Shown here: piece after piece, positions 44,143-52,796 of the stretch | How the letters are laid out: the number at the start of each line of letters is the position of its first letter | Numbering within the stretch: the stretch's first letter is position 1 | From: Sphingobium cloacae | Lineage (GTDB): Bacteria > Pseudomonadota > Alphaproteobacteria > Sphingomonadales > Sphingomonadaceae | Direction of reading: 5' to 3' | Assembly: GCF_002355855.1 (NCBI RefSeq) | Contig: NZ_AP017655.1 | Coordinates: 3,599,001 to 3,663,000, forward strand | Length of the DNA stretch: 64,000 nucleotides | The notes under the pieces: generated by a model | The model's input: the letters and a program-made list of their open reading frames with translations, nothing else | The model's database searches: none | What the model was told of the DNA's origin: nothing | Made by a program: the position numbers and the translations under genes

Positions 44143-44778
44143 TCAGCGGACCGTCGCCATGGTGGCGTGGGTGCATTTGTCGCTCTTTTCGCCGCCGCCG
44201 GTCAGCATGGAGGCGGCGATGAAACCGCCGACCAGCAGCACCAGGAACAGGCCGGAGAGGAGGGCGAGATATTTCTCGATGAAGGCCTTGATGGGGCGGC
44301 CGAACTTCCAGAAGAGGAAGCCCACCAGCATGAACTGGAAGGCGCGGCTGAGGATGCTTGCCCAGAGGAAGGTGAAGAGCGGCAGCCCGATGAAGCCCGC
44401 CGTGATGGTGATGAGCTTGAAGGGGATGGGCGTCGCCCCCTTGATCAGGATGATCTCCGCCCCATAGTCGCGCAGGTAGCAGGCGGCGACGGGGAATTTG
44501 GCGGTGAGGCCCAGGGCGGCGAGGATCTGGTGGCCGACCGTCTCATAGACGAAATGGCCGATGGCGTAGCCCAGCAGGCCGCCCAGCACCGAGGCGATGG
44601 TGCAGATGAGGCCGAAGCGGATCGCGCGTTCCGGGCGGGCGAGGCACATGAGGCCGAGCAGGGGATGCGGGGGAATCGGGAAGAAGCTCGATTCCATGAA
44701 CGAGATGGCGAAGAGCCAGCGTTCGGCGTGGGCGTGGGCCGCCTTGGCGAGGGTCCATTGGTAGAGCCGGGTAAGCAT
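44143..44778 (-). CDS. YqaA-type DedA-family membrane protein
   Basis: A 211-residue protein with five or six helices and the DedA-type motif SFMESSFFPIPPHPLL, plus LIKGATPIPFKLITITAGF. DedA proteins act in membrane lipid (polyprenyl-phosphate) handling; the YqaA subgroup is not defined. It lies 8 bp before lnt in the same leftward unit. Confidence 0.88.
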   Translation of the reverse strand: MLTRLYQWTLAKAAHAHAERWLFAISFMESSFFPIPPHPLLGLMCLARPERAIRFGLICTIASVLGGLLGYAIGHFVYETVGHQILAALGLTAKFPVAACYLRDYGAEIILIKGATPIPFKLITITAGFIGLPLFTFLWASILSRAFQFMLVGFLFWKFGRPIKAFIEKYLALLSGLFLVLLVGGFIAASMLTGGGEKSDKCTHATMATVR

Positions 44779-44789
44779 CGGGGGCGGGC

Positions 44790-45311
44790 CTAGCCGAGAT
44801 CAGGGCGGATCGCCAGCGGTTTCGCCAGCACGGCCATGCGATAAGGCGGGTCGAGCGGAATAGGAAATGGCCGCTTTTCGCCCGTAGGAAAATAGCCCCG
44901 CCGATCATACCAGGCGATGAGTTCGTGGCGGCTGTCGATCACCGTCATTTCCATGACCTTCGCGCCGAAGAGGCGGGCGGCATGATCCTCCGCCGCGGCG
45001 AGGAGCCGGCGGCCCAGGCCCGCCGCCTGACGCCGGGGTTCGATGCAGAAGAGGCCGAGATAGGAAAGGCCGCCGCCTTGATCGGCGATGTTGACGCAGC
45101 CGATGGGAATGCCCGCGCCGTCAAGCGCCACGAGGAGGCGTTGGGCGGGATCGCGGACGATGGCGGCGAGGCTTTCCATGTCGGTGCGCGGGTCGGCGAG
45201 GAGGTCGGCTTCGTGCGTCCAGCCCGTGCGCGCGCTGTCGCCCCTGTAGGCGCGTTCGATGAGCGGATGGAGCGCGGGGAGATCGGAGGCCATGGCGGGG
45301 CGGACGTGCAT
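44790..45311 (-). CDS. GNAT-family N-acetyltransferase
   Basis: A 173-residue protein with the acetyl-CoA loop LFCIEPRRQAAGLGRRLLAA and the C-terminal TVIDSRHELIAWYDRRGYFP. The substrate is unknown. The ATG at 45311 gives the GNAT start HVRPAMASDLPALHPLIE; residues further upstream lack the fold. It is followed 11 bp later by the DedA gene. Confidence 0.88.
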   Translation of the reverse strand: MHVRPAMASDLPALHPLIERAYRGDSARTGWTHEADLLADPRTDMESLAAIVRDPAQRLLVALDGAGIPIGCVNIADQGGGLSYLGLFCIEPRRQAAGLGRRLLAAAEDHAARLFGAKVMEMTVIDSRHELIAWYDRRGYFPTGEKRPFPIPLDPPYRMAVLAKPLAIRPDLG

Positions 45312-45441
45312 GGAGAGCCTGTTGGAGAACCAATATGTCATTGTAAAGAACAAGCGGACAATCGGTTTTGGCTGTATCTGGAATGGGCGAATCGGGGGAT
45401 TGGCCTGGCTTGCCGTTGGCGCCTCGGGGGGGGATGGAGAC

Positions 45442-46170
45442 ATGACATTTCGAAGGGCCTTGGCGCTTTGGCCGGCAGCGATGGCCTGCGCCGCTTTCCT
45501 GGCCGCACCCGCCGACGCCAAGGCGCCGGAGCGCATGAGCTTGAGTTCGCAATCGCCCGACGCCATCGTCGTCCTGAAAACGGATTGGTGGCGGCCTGCC
45601 CCCAATATGCAATCGGCCTTCAAGCTGACGCTTTCCACTTATGCCGCGGAGGACGGGAAGCTGACCGGCAATATGCTGGGCGGAGCCGTGCTGGTCGAGG
45701 CGAAGCAGAAGAATATGGTGGAAGGCTATCTGATCGTTCCCATCAAAGCCGGGCGATGGATCGTGCAAAGCTATTCGCAGCAGGACAAATGGGCGCTGTG
45801 TTTCAATGCGTCCTCCCTTCAGTTCGAGGTGGGGCCGGGCGAGGTCGTCTATCTCGGCAAGTTCGATGCCCTGGCCCATCGTCGGCAGCTCACCGCGCAG
45901 GCGGTGGGTTCAGGCAAGACCATGATCAGCGGCTATGGCTTCGCGGATTTCTTCGATCTGTCCGAAGGGCCGCGTTTCGAACCCGTCGATGACATGCAAG
46001 TGGACGCCGTGAAGGAGATGCTGGGCCGCCGGGCGCCCGGCGTCACCGCGCCGGTGAAGGCGGTGGCATTCGGCCCGGCGTCGTTCGGAACGGGATCGAC
46101 GCTTTTCGCCGAACGCAAATGCGGGGGATATTTCAAGGCCGGCGTCAAGAAGGAAGGCGGTGGCGGCTGA
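45442..46170 (+). CDS. Secreted hypothetical protein (242 aa)
   Basis: A signal peptide (LALWPAAMACAAFLAAPADA) precedes a beta-rich domain with YLIVPIKAGRWIVQSYSQQD and EVVYLGKFDALAHRRQLTAQ. It resembles DUF2846-like or lipid-binding envelope proteins by pattern only. ATG 45442 was chosen for the signal peptide and the GGAGAC upstream; an open frame runs on before it. Confidence 0.7.
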   Translation: MTFRRALALWPAAMACAAFLAAPADAKAPERMSLSSQSPDAIVVLKTDWWRPAPNMQSAFKLTLSTYAAEDGKLTGNMLGGAVLVEAKQKNMVEGYLIVPIKAGRWIVQSYSQQDKWALCFNASSLQFEVGPGEVVYLGKFDALAHRRQLTAQAVGSGKTMISGYGFADFFDLSEGPRFEPVDDMQVDAVKEMLGRRAPGVTAPVKAVAFGPASFGTGSTLFAERKCGGYFKAGVKKEGGGG

Positions 46171-46272
46171 CGCCCGTCGATCCGGTCCTGTCGCCCATGA
46201 CCGGCTGGGCCGACCGGACTTATGCTTTCTGCATTCGCCGCGACACGGCTTGATTTTTTGAGTTCGATTTTT

Positions 46273-46303
46273 ATTTCGATACGAAAATATATTCGATGAG
46301 CCG
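46273..46303. promoter_or_regulatory. AT-rich promoter region with TTTCG-ATA-CGAAA palindrome
   Basis: A sharp AT-rich island before the 80-residue gene contains TTTCGATACGAAA, with TTCGATTTTT before it and ATATTCGATG after it. The repeated TTCGAT words suggest an operator. Confidence 0.4.
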
Positions 46304-46317
46304 CAAGGAGACGGGCG

Positions 46318-46560
46318 ATGCATGGTATGGGAGAGGGCGCTTGCCCGTTTGACTTCAATATGGACCCGGCGACCTTCCAGGTCGGGGATCAGGTCAGTTA
46401 TCGGGTGACGGGCAGCCTGGAAGGCATGCCCTTTGCCGGAGTGCTGCTGGAGGTGCATGAGGATCATGTCGTGCTGACTTCCGATCCCGCCGACAAGGCG
46501 AGCCGGATGCGCGCCACCCGGGAAAGCCGTCCGGTCGTCCGCGAAGAGGATGTGTGCTGA
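46318..46560 (+). CDS. Small hypothetical protein (80 aa) with a KOW/Tudor-like beta core
   Basis: An 80-residue product whose middle reads FQVGDQVSYRVTGSLEGMPF then AGVLLEVHEDHVVLTSD, a strand-rich pattern like small SH3-type domains that bind nucleic acid or peptide. A CAAGGAG site precedes the ATG. No family recognised. Confidence 0.6.
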   Translation: MHGMGEGACPFDFNMDPATFQVGDQVSYRVTGSLEGMPFAGVLLEVHEDHVVLTSDPADKASRMRATRESRPVVREEDVC

Positions 46561-46630
46561 CGCGACGGCGTTGACCGCCCCATAGCGTCTGTGCCAGAGC
46601 CGCGGCGCGGCCTGAGCAGGCGATTTCCGT

Positions 46631-47395
46631 GTGAGCTTTTCTTCCCCTTCCAGATCACCCATCAAGGAACGTGCCGGCGGGCTGGCCTTTGCGCTGGGGC
46701 TGAACGCGCTGTTGCTGCTGGCGCTGCTGACGCTGGCACCGAAGATGCAGGCGCCGCCGGTCGATCCGCGCAACCCGGTGACGTTCGAACTCGCGCCCGG
46801 ACCCAAGGAGGCGGAGGAAAAGGCGCAGGCGCAGAAAAGCGAAGAGAAATCGAAGGAAAGCGCGCCGCAGAAACAGGCGGAAGCCACGGTCCGGCCGCCG
46901 CGCCCGGTGGAAAAGCCGCCGGAACTGCCGCCTTCGCCGCTTCCCTTCCTGGTGCTGGACAGCAACCAGATGGCGGCGGCGGACATCGGGAAGATGCCGA
47001 AGAAGGGGCAGGGGCAGGGCGCGGCCCAAGGCGACAGCGCGCAGGTGGCGGGGCCGGGCGAAGGGCCGGGCGGCGTCCAGCTTTTCGCGGCGGAATGGTA
47101 TCGCAAGCCGCGCGATGCGGAACTGGCGCCCTATTTGCCGGGCAACGCGCCGCCGGACGGCTGGGGCGAGGTGGCCTGCAAGACGGTCGACCATTATCGG
47201 GTGGAAAATTGCCAGGCGCTGGGGGAAGCGCCGATGGGATCGGGCTTTGCGCGGGCCGTGCGGCTGGCGGCGTGGCAGTTCCAGGTGCTGCCGCCGCGCG
47301 TCAACGGCAAGGTGATGGTCGGAAGCTGGGTGCGGATCAGGATCGATTATTCGCGCAAGGCGGTGGGGAGCGGCATCGACGGGGCGGGGCGGTAG
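46631..47395 (+). CDS. Membrane-anchored TonB-like protein with a charged Pro-rich spacer
   Basis: A 254-residue protein: membrane helix (GLAFALGLNALLLLALLTLA), a Lys/Glu/Pro/Ala-rich spacer (residues 45-105) and a C-terminal domain (GEVACKTVDHYRVENCQALG; AVRLAAWQFQVLPPRVNG). The layout is like TonB, but the C-terminal fold has a Cys pair not typical of TonB. Probably an envelope-spanning protein. The start is GTG 46631. Function unknown. Confidence 0.65.
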   Translation: MSFSSPSRSPIKERAGGLAFALGLNALLLLALLTLAPKMQAPPVDPRNPVTFELAPGPKEAEEKAQAQKSEEKSKESAPQKQAEATVRPPRPVEKPPELPPSPLPFLVLDSNQMAAADIGKMPKKGQGQGAAQGDSAQVAGPGEGPGGVQLFAAEWYRKPRDAELAPYLPGNAPPDGWGEVACKTVDHYRVENCQALGEAPMGSGFARAVRLAAWQFQVLPPRVNGKVMVGSWVRIRIDYSRKAVGSGIDGAGR

Positions 47396-47573
47396 TGAGG
47401 CAGGTGCCGGATGTTCTTACATTCGTGAATGTCCGCCTTTGGCCGGTTCCGGACGAGCCGGTTTGCCAATCGCGGTAGTGCCGTTTCCGATCTCCCGGAG
47501 GCGGCGCATAAGGGTTGCATTTTGAAATTGGTATGCCACTGTGCCCCCGCATGAGTCCCAGATGGAGCGGCAG

Positions 47574-48221
47574 ATGATCCTTTATGGTGCCCGGCCTTCG
47601 CCCTTCGTGCGCAAGGTCATCGTGTTCGCGGCCGAGAAGGGCGTTGCGCTGGACGTGCAGCCGGGCGGCTTCGGGCAAGGTGGGGAGATTTTCGCGCAGG
47701 CTTCGCCCTTCGGCAAGATCCCGGCCTTTCAGGATGGGGATTTCCTTATCAGCGACAGTAGCGCGATCATAACCTATCTGGATACGATCTGTCCTGAACC
47801 TCCTCTGATCCCGGCGGAGGCGAAGGCGCGGGCGCGCACCATCTGGTATGAGGAGTTCGCCGACACGATCCTTCAGCCGGTGGGCGTGGAGATTTTCTTC
47901 AACCGGGTGGTCGCGCCCTTTCTGGGCCTGCCCAACGACCTCGCCGTGGCGGACAAGGCTGAAGCGGAGAAGGTGCCGGGGCTTTGCGATTATATCGAGA
48001 AGTCCTTGCCGGAGGGCGGTTGGCTGGTGGAGGATCGCTTCACGCTGGCGGACATCGCGGTCGCCTGTCCGCTCATAAACATCGGCTATTGTAGCGAGGG
48101 GCTGGACGCGGGACGCTGGCCCAGGGCGAAGGCATGGTTGCAGAAGGTGCGGGAGAGGCCGAGCTTCGTCGAGGCGCTGGCGGCCGAGGCCAGGGCGTTG
48201 AACCGGATGATGGGGATGTAA
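47574..48221 (+). CDS. Glutathione S-transferase family protein
   Basis: A 215-residue protein with a thioredoxin-like N-terminal domain (ILYGARPSPFVRKVIVFAAE; GKIPAFQDGDFLISDSSAII) and a helical C-terminal domain (GWLVEDRFTLADIAVACPLI). No Cys at the active-site position (SPF), so a Ser-type enzyme. ATG 47574 has a GGAG site; ATG 47562 and GTG 47541 are alternatives. It is the last host gene before the GTA-like cluster. Confidence 0.88.
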   Translation: MILYGARPSPFVRKVIVFAAEKGVALDVQPGGFGQGGEIFAQASPFGKIPAFQDGDFLISDSSAIITYLDTICPEPPLIPAEAKARARTIWYEEFADTILQPVGVEIFFNRVVAPFLGLPNDLAVADKAEAEKVPGLCDYIEKSLPEGGWLVEDRFTLADIAVACPLINIGYCSEGLDAGRWPRAKAWLQKVRERPSFVEALAAEARALNRMMGM

Positions 48222-48244
48222 TTCACCTATTTGGAACATTTATC

Positions 48245-48279
48245 TTGACATCGTGACGCTCTTCGGGCAGAGATGTCAA
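48245..48279. promoter_or_regulatory. TTGACATC...GATGTCAA inverted repeat before the GTA-like cluster
   Basis: An exact 8-bp inverted repeat (48245-48252 and 48272-48279) with an inner CTCT/AGAG stem lies just before the first cluster gene. TTGACA is also a consensus -35 element. It may be an operator or hairpin that controls the packaging genes. Confidence 0.5.
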
Positions 48280-48317
48280 CACTGGAAAATTGTGAGTCGC
48301 CGACGTGGCGGTGCAAG

Positions 48318-48346
48318 GGGCCGGTCCTGAAGGGATCGGCCCTTTT
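48318..48346 (+). terminator. Hairpin with T-tail upstream of the small terminase
   Basis: GGGCCG and CGGCCC, with an inner TCC/GGA pairing around TGAA, are followed by TTTTCGCG. It is an intrinsic-terminator-like element 31 bases before the gene's ATG. Confidence 0.6.
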
Positions 48347-48376
48347 CGCGTTGCGCCGGGGGCGGAAGGTGGGGCG

Positions 48377-48952
48377 ATGACGGGGGAGCGGGAAAAGGCG
48401 CGGCCGCGACTGGGCGGCCGGGCGGGGGACAAGGCCGAAGCATGGGTGGTGCAGCGCAACCAGCGGGGCGTGGCGGGAAGCGGGCCGCAATTGCGCGCGG
48501 TGCGCAAGGACGGATGGACGCCCGCGCGGCGCAAGCGGTTCCTGGAGACGCTGGCGGCGACCTGCAATGTGAGCGAGGCGGCGCGGGCGGCGGGCAAGAA
48601 CCTGTCGAGCGCTTATTATCAGCGGCGGCGCGATCCGGGCTTTGCGCGCGAATGGGCGCAGGCGCTGAATGTCGGTTACGCGGAACTGGAGACGCTGTTG
48701 CTGCGGCAGTCCTTGTTCGGCGTGGAGGATGAGGAACTGACGCTGGATGGCGAGGGCGCGCTCAAGAGCCGCAAGGTGAAGCGCGGGCATCCGCATGTGG
48801 TCGCGGTGCGGCTGCTGCTGGCGCACCAGGCGGCGGTGGAGAAGATGCGCGCCGCCGAAATGCGCGACGGGCCGGAAGCGGAGGAGGCCATCGCGAAGAT
48901 GCGGACGCTGCTGGAGGATGTGCGGCGTCGGCGGCAATCGGCGGGCGAATGA
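48377..48952 (+). CDS. GTA/phage small terminase subunit (gp1-like)
   Basis: A 191-residue protein with a helix-turn-helix (AATCNVSEAARAAGKNLSSA then YYQRRRDPGFAREWAQAL) and a coiled C-terminal half. Position directly before the large terminase, with an ATGA overlap, fits the GTA g1 product, which selects DNA for packaging. I chose ATG 48377, downstream of the hairpin; a GTG at 48305 would put the hairpin inside the gene. Confidence 0.8.
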   Translation: MTGEREKARPRLGGRAGDKAEAWVVQRNQRGVAGSGPQLRAVRKDGWTPARRKRFLETLAATCNVSEAARAAGKNLSSAYYQRRRDPGFAREWAQALNVGYAELETLLLRQSLFGVEDEELTLDGEGALKSRKVKRGHPHVVAVRLLLAHQAAVEKMRAAEMRDGPEAEEAIAKMRTLLEDVRRRRQSAGE

Positions 48953-50286
48953 GGCGATGGGAGCGGCGGGCGATGCGGATGTCGGACATGGAGTGGCTCG
49001 CCGGGCAGGATGAAGCCGTGCGGGAGCGGGTGCTGGCGCATCTGGACGAAGCGGCGGCGGAACGGCTGGCGGCGGAGTGGCGCTGGACCGCGCGGGCGGA
49101 GCAGCTTGCGCCGGAGGGCGGCTGGCGGCTGTGGCTGATGATGGCGGGGCGCGGCTTTGGCAAGACGCGGGCCGGGGCGGAATGGGTGCGCGAGATCGCG
49201 GAGCATGATCCGGGGGCGCGGATCGCCCTGGTCGGGGCGACGCTGGGCGAGGCGCGCAGCGTGATGGTGGAGGGGCCTTCGGGCCTGCTGTCGATCGCGC
49301 CATGGTGGTGCCGTCCGGCCTATGCGCCTGCCTTGCGCAAGCTGATGTGGCCTAACGGGGCCGTCGCCACGCTGTTCGGCGCGGCGGACCCGGAGGCGTT
49401 GCGCGGGCCGCAGTTCAGCCATGGCTGGGCGGACGAGATCGGGAAATGGCCGAATGGCGAGGCGGTCTGGGACAATCTGATGCTGGGGATGCGACTGGGG
49501 CGCTGGCCGCGGGTGCTGGCGACGACGACGCCGCGCCCGGTGCCGCTGGTGCGGCGGCTGGTGGCGCGCGAAGGGCTGGACACGGTGGTGACGCGGGGGC
49601 GGACGGCGGACAATGCGGCCCATCTGGCGGAGGATTTCCTGGCGGCGATGGTGGAAGGCTATGGCGGCACGCGGCTGGGGCGGCAGGAACTGGACGGCGA
49701 ACTGATCGGGGAGGTCGATGGCGCGCTGTGGACGCGCGATCTGCTGGAGCGGTGCCGGGTCAGGCATGTGCCGGCGCTGGCGCGGGTCGTGGTGGCGGTC
49801 GATCCGCCTGCTTCGGCGCATGGGGATGCTTGCGGGATCGTGGTCGCGGGCATGGACGCGGACGGGCGCGGCTATGTGCTGGCGGATGCGAGCGTGGAAA
49901 GGATGCGGCCCGAAGGCTGGGCGCGGGCGGTCGCGGCGGCGGCGGCGGCGCATGGCGCGGACCGGGTGGTGGCGGAGGCCAATAATGGCGGCGCGATGGT
50001 CGAAAGCGTGCTGCGCGCCGCCGAAGCCGGAATGCCGGTGAAGCTGGTCCATGCGAGCCGGGGGAAGGCCGCGCGGGCGGAGCCTGTGGCGGCTCTTTAT
50101 GAAGCGGGGCGGGTGGCGCATCGCGGCGCCTTCCCCGATCTGGAGGACCAGATGTGCGGCCTGGTCGCGGGCGGCGGCTATGAAGGGCCGGGGCGATCGC
50201 CTGACCGGGCGGACGCGCTGGTGTGGGCGCTGACGGAATTGATGCTGACGCGGCGCGGCGAGGCGCGGATCAGGGCGATGGGTTGA
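48949..50286 (+). CDS. GTA large terminase (DNA-packaging ATPase/nuclease, gp2-like)
   Basis: A 445-residue protein with Walker A AGRGFGKT (66-73), Walker B ending GWADEIGKW (D162, E163) and a C-terminal nuclease domain whose first Asp lies in VVVAVDPPASAHGD; PDRADALVWALTELML closes it. It is the motor that fills heads with DNA. In GTAs it packages random host DNA, but the sequence alone cannot show headful specificity. A second start (ATG 48973) is possible. Confidence 0.93.
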   Translation: MRRWERRAMRMSDMEWLAGQDEAVRERVLAHLDEAAAERLAAEWRWTARAEQLAPEGGWRLWLMMAGRGFGKTRAGAEWVREIAEHDPGARIALVGATLGEARSVMVEGPSGLLSIAPWWCRPAYAPALRKLMWPNGAVATLFGAADPEALRGPQFSHGWADEIGKWPNGEAVWDNLMLGMRLGRWPRVLATTTPRPVPLVRRLVAREGLDTVVTRGRTADNAAHLAEDFLAAMVEGYGGTRLGRQELDGELIGEVDGALWTRDLLERCRVRHVPALARVVVAVDPPASAHGDACGIVVAGMDADGRGYVLADASVERMRPEGWARAVAAAAAAHGADRVVAEANNGGAMVESVLRAAEAGMPVKLVHASRGKAARAEPVAALYEAGRVAHRGAFPDLEDQMCGLVAGGGYEGPGRSPDRADALVWALTELMLTRRGEARIRAMG

Positions 50287-50347
50287 GGAACCCTTTGTCC
50301 GGGCGGTTCGTTTTGAAGGCGTATCGTGGATTTATGGAGTTTGTACG

Positions 50348-50686
50348 ATGAAGTTCGGCAAGGGTCTGATGGCTTTGGCTGGCGTTACGCTGATCGCTTC
50401 GCCGGTTTTCGCGGCCTCGCTCAACAGCAAGGAACGGGCGCGGGTGGCGCGCGCGCATCCTTCTGACCGGGACGATGTGCGCTATTGCCTGTTGCAGGGC
50501 AAGAAGGGCCGCGACAAGGGCACCGTCATAGGCGCGGCCGGCGGCGCGGGCGTCGGCGCGATCGCGGGCGGCAATCTGGGCGAATCGCTGCTGGCCGGCG
50601 CGGCGGGCGCGGTCGCCGGGCGCGTGATCGGGAAGAGCGAAGGCACCAATTCGGAATGCGACCGGGTGCTGGAACGCAATCCCTAG
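50348..50686 (+). CDS. Secreted glycine-zipper protein inserted in the cluster
   Basis: A 112-residue protein with a signal peptide (ALAGVTLIASPVFA), a Gly/Ala zipper (GTVIGAAGGAGVGAIAGG; LLAGAAGAVAGRVIGK) and two Cys residues. It is not a known GTA part and sits between terminase and portal. It may be a host envelope gene that moved in, or a particle-linked membrane protein. Its own leader and the following repeat support a separate unit. Confidence 0.75.
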   Translation: MKFGKGLMALAGVTLIASPVFAASLNSKERARVARAHPSDRDDVRYCLLQGKKGRDKGTVIGAAGGAGVGAIAGGNLGESLLAGAAGAVAGRVIGKSEGTNSECDRVLERNP

Positions 50687-50902
50687 GACGGATCGCCATT
50701 CAGCTCTGTCGGCCTGCAAATGGCGGCTTTTCGCGCTCCGGAGCGCAGTATACTGAACGTGTGTGAGCACCGGAAGCGCGAAAAGCCGCCATTTTAGCTG
50801 GTGCTGGCCTTCGGCCTGCCACGCCATCTGCTGAATGGCGATCCGTCCCAGGACTGCGGGCGGGGTGGCGGTGCGTTTCGGGTGGGAGGGGCATCCCCTC
50901 AT

Positions 50903-50983
50903 CCGTTCGGGCTGAGCCCTTCGACTGACTGCCCGCCAAGGCAGGCGCCCAGGACAGGCTTCGACTTCGCTCAGGGCGAAAGG
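50903..50983. repeat. Palindromic intergenic repeat, copy 1
   Basis: Begins CCGTTCGGGCTGAGCCCTTC and ends CTTCGACTTCGCTCAGGGCG then AAAGG; the two ends are imperfect inverted repeats. The same end sequences frame copy 2 at 57830-57903. REP/RUP-like elements of this form are common in sphingomonads. Confidence 0.75.
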
Positions 50984-51074
50984 TGGCGGCATGGAAGCAC
51001 GCGTCGGCTTCCACCCTGTTTTGTCGTTCGCGGTGTCGGGCGGTTCGCAATCATGAGTTTTCCATCATCCTCGT

Positions 51075-51099
51075 TCCCCGATCGGGAGCGGGGATTTTT
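51075..51099 (+). terminator. Hairpin with T-tail upstream of the portal gene
   Basis: TCCCCG (51075-51080) and CGGGGA (51089-51094) followed by TTTTTCGCG. It lies 15 bases before the portal ATG and ends in the same TTTTTCGCG-type tail as the element before the small terminase. Confidence 0.65.
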
Positions 51100-51113
51100 C
51101 GCGGGGTTTGGGC

Positions 51114-52247
51114 ATGAAATGGTTCGGGACGAAAGCGGCGCGCGATGGCGCGCGGCCGGTGTTGGCGCGCGCCTGGGGATCGGGCGCGGCGGCTTTGGGA
51201 GAATGGCCGGCCTCCTATGAGTCGCAGGTGCGCGCCGGGGTGATCGGTAATCCCATCGCGCAAAGGGCGACGCGGCTGGTGTGCGAGGCGGCGGGCGCCG
51301 CCGTACTGAGGGCGGGCGGCGTGGAGATCGACGCGGGCGCGCGGGTGATGGCGCTCGTCAACCGTTGTTCGGCGGGGCAGGCCCTGATCGAGACGCTGGC
51401 CTGCCACCTGCTGCTGCACGGCAATGGCTATGTGCAGATATTGGCGGGGGCGGACGGCGCGCCGGGCGAGCTTTACGCGCTGCGCCCGGAGCGGGTGAGC
51501 GTGGAGGCGGATGCGCGGGGCTGGCCTGCCGCCTATCTCTATCGCGTGGGGGACAGCGTGACGCGCCTGACGCCGGAGGACGGCGCGGGGCGCACGAGCA
51601 TCATCCACCTGAAGGCGCTGCATCCGCTGGACGATCATTATGGGCTGGGCTGCGTCGGCGCGGCGGCGGGCGCGGTGGCGATCCACAATGCCGCGACGGT
51701 GTGGAACAAGGCGCTGCTGGACAATGCGGCGCGGCCGAGCGGGGCGATGGTCTATGATCCGGGCGACGGGTCGGTGATGTCGCCCGAACAGTTCGAGCGG
51801 GTCCGGCAGGAGATGGAGGCGGCCTTTTCGGGCGCGGCCAATGCGGGGCGGCCGATGCTGCTGGAGGGCGGCCTCAATTGGAAGGCGCTGAGCCTCTCGC
51901 CCGCCGAGATGGATTTCGTGGGGCTGAAGGCGGCGGCGGCGCGGGAGATCGCGCTGGCCTTCGGCGTGCCGCCGATGCTGCTGGGGCTGCCGGGGGACAA
52001 CACCTATGCCAATTATCGCGAGGCGAACCGGGCGCTGTGGCGGCAGACGATATTGCCGCTGGTGAGCAAGCTGTGCGCGGGGCTTTCGCAGGGGCTGTGC
52101 AGTTGGTTTCCGGGGGTGCGGATCGAGGCCGATCTGGACGCGGTGCCCGCTCTGGCGGAGGAACGGGCGGCGTTGTGGGATCGGGTCGCGGCCGCCGATT
52201 TCCTGACGGCGGAGGAGAAAAAGGCGCTTTTACTGACCGCTTCCTAG
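51114..52247 (+). CDS. Portal protein (HK97 family, GTA gp3-like)
   Basis: A 377-residue HK97-type portal: HLLLHGNGYVQILAGADG, RTSIIHLKALHPLDDHYG and the pattern FGVPPMLLGLPGDNTYANY then REANRALWRQTILPLV. It forms the ring through which DNA enters and leaves the head. Its stop overlaps the stop of a small leftward gene. A TTG two codons earlier could also start it. Confidence 0.93.
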   Translation: MKWFGTKAARDGARPVLARAWGSGAAALGEWPASYESQVRAGVIGNPIAQRATRLVCEAAGAAVLRAGGVEIDAGARVMALVNRCSAGQALIETLACHLLLHGNGYVQILAGADGAPGELYALRPERVSVEADARGWPAAYLYRVGDSVTRLTPEDGAGRTSIIHLKALHPLDDHYGLGCVGAAAGAVAIHNAATVWNKALLDNAARPSGAMVYDPGDGSVMSPEQFERVRQEMEAAFSGAANAGRPMLLEGGLNWKALSLSPAEMDFVGLKAAAAREIALAFGVPPMLLGLPGDNTYANYREANRALWRQTILPLVSKLCAGLSQGLCSWFPGVRIEADLDAVPALAEERAALWDRVAAADFLTAEEKKALLLTAS

Positions 52248-52417
52248 GGCGAAGGGGGCTGGGCGAGGGAGTCGAGGCGGCAGAAATGGCCGCCCCAGTT
52301 CCAGCGCCCGCCCTGCATCAGGCAATCGCCCGCGGTGAAGAGGTCCGCCCACCAGGCGAGGCCGCCCAGGGCGATGAGGACAAGGACGATCAGCCATTTG
52401 CGGTGCATGCGTTTCAT
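52244..52417 (-). CDS. Small opposite-strand membrane protein
   Basis: A 57-residue leftward gene: KWLIVLVLIALGGLAWWAD is a membrane helix, then GDCLMQGGRWNWGGHFCRL, a C-x-x-x-GGRW-x-C pattern seen in small sphingomonad proteins. The last codon overlaps the portal stop. Not a known GTA part; it suggests recent or tolerated insertion. Confidence 0.6.
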   Translation of the reverse strand: MKRMHRKWLIVLVLIALGGLAWWADLFTAGDCLMQGGRWNWGGHFCRLDSLAQPPSP

Positions 52418-52475
52418 GGCGGGGGAGATAGGCGATGGGGCGCGGCGGGAAAAGGGCGGCGGGGAGCGATGGGCG

Positions 52476-52796
52476 ATGAAATATGATGGCGAGATGCTGG
52501 CGCGGCTGGTCGCGCAGGCGGAGGCCCAGCCGGTCGGCGCGGACATGGTGATGATCCGCGCCCTGATCGAGGAGGCGAGCGAATTGGGCGCGGGCCGGGC
52601 TTTGGAAAGGCTGGGTCTGGCGGACCGTCGGGCGGAGGGCGATGTGCGGGAATTGCGGGAGCTGCTTTCCGCATGGCGGGACGCGAAGAAGGCGGCGCGG
52701 GGCGCTGTCGTCGGCTGGGCGGTGCGGATCGCCATGGCGCTGGTGCTGCTGGGACTGGCGGTGAAGACGGGGCTGCTGGGGACGATGCGCGGATGA
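52476..52796 (+). CDS. DUF6127-like small protein (gp3.5 position)
   Basis: A 106-residue protein: GEMLARLVAQAEAQPVGADM, then RALIEEASELGAGRALERLG and LRELLSAWRDAKKAARGAVV with a C-terminal helix (GWAVRIAMALVLLGLAV). This matches DUF6127, found between portal and protease in alphaproteobacterial GTAs. Starts at ATG 52476; overlaps the protease start by ATGA. Confidence 0.8.
   Translation: MKYDGEMLARLVAQAEAQPVGADMVMIRALIEEASELGAGRALERLGLADRRAEGDVRELRELLSAWRDAKKAARGAVVGWAVRIAMALVLLGLAVKTGLLGTMRG

Larger units (their letters stand above)
50687..51113. other. 427-bp gap with a repeat and a terminator, before the portal gene
   Basis: No gene seen. The gap holds the dispersed palindromic repeat (50903-50983) and an intrinsic-terminator-like hairpin (51075-51099). 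It separates the inserted glycine-zipper gene from the portal. Confidence 0.5.
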
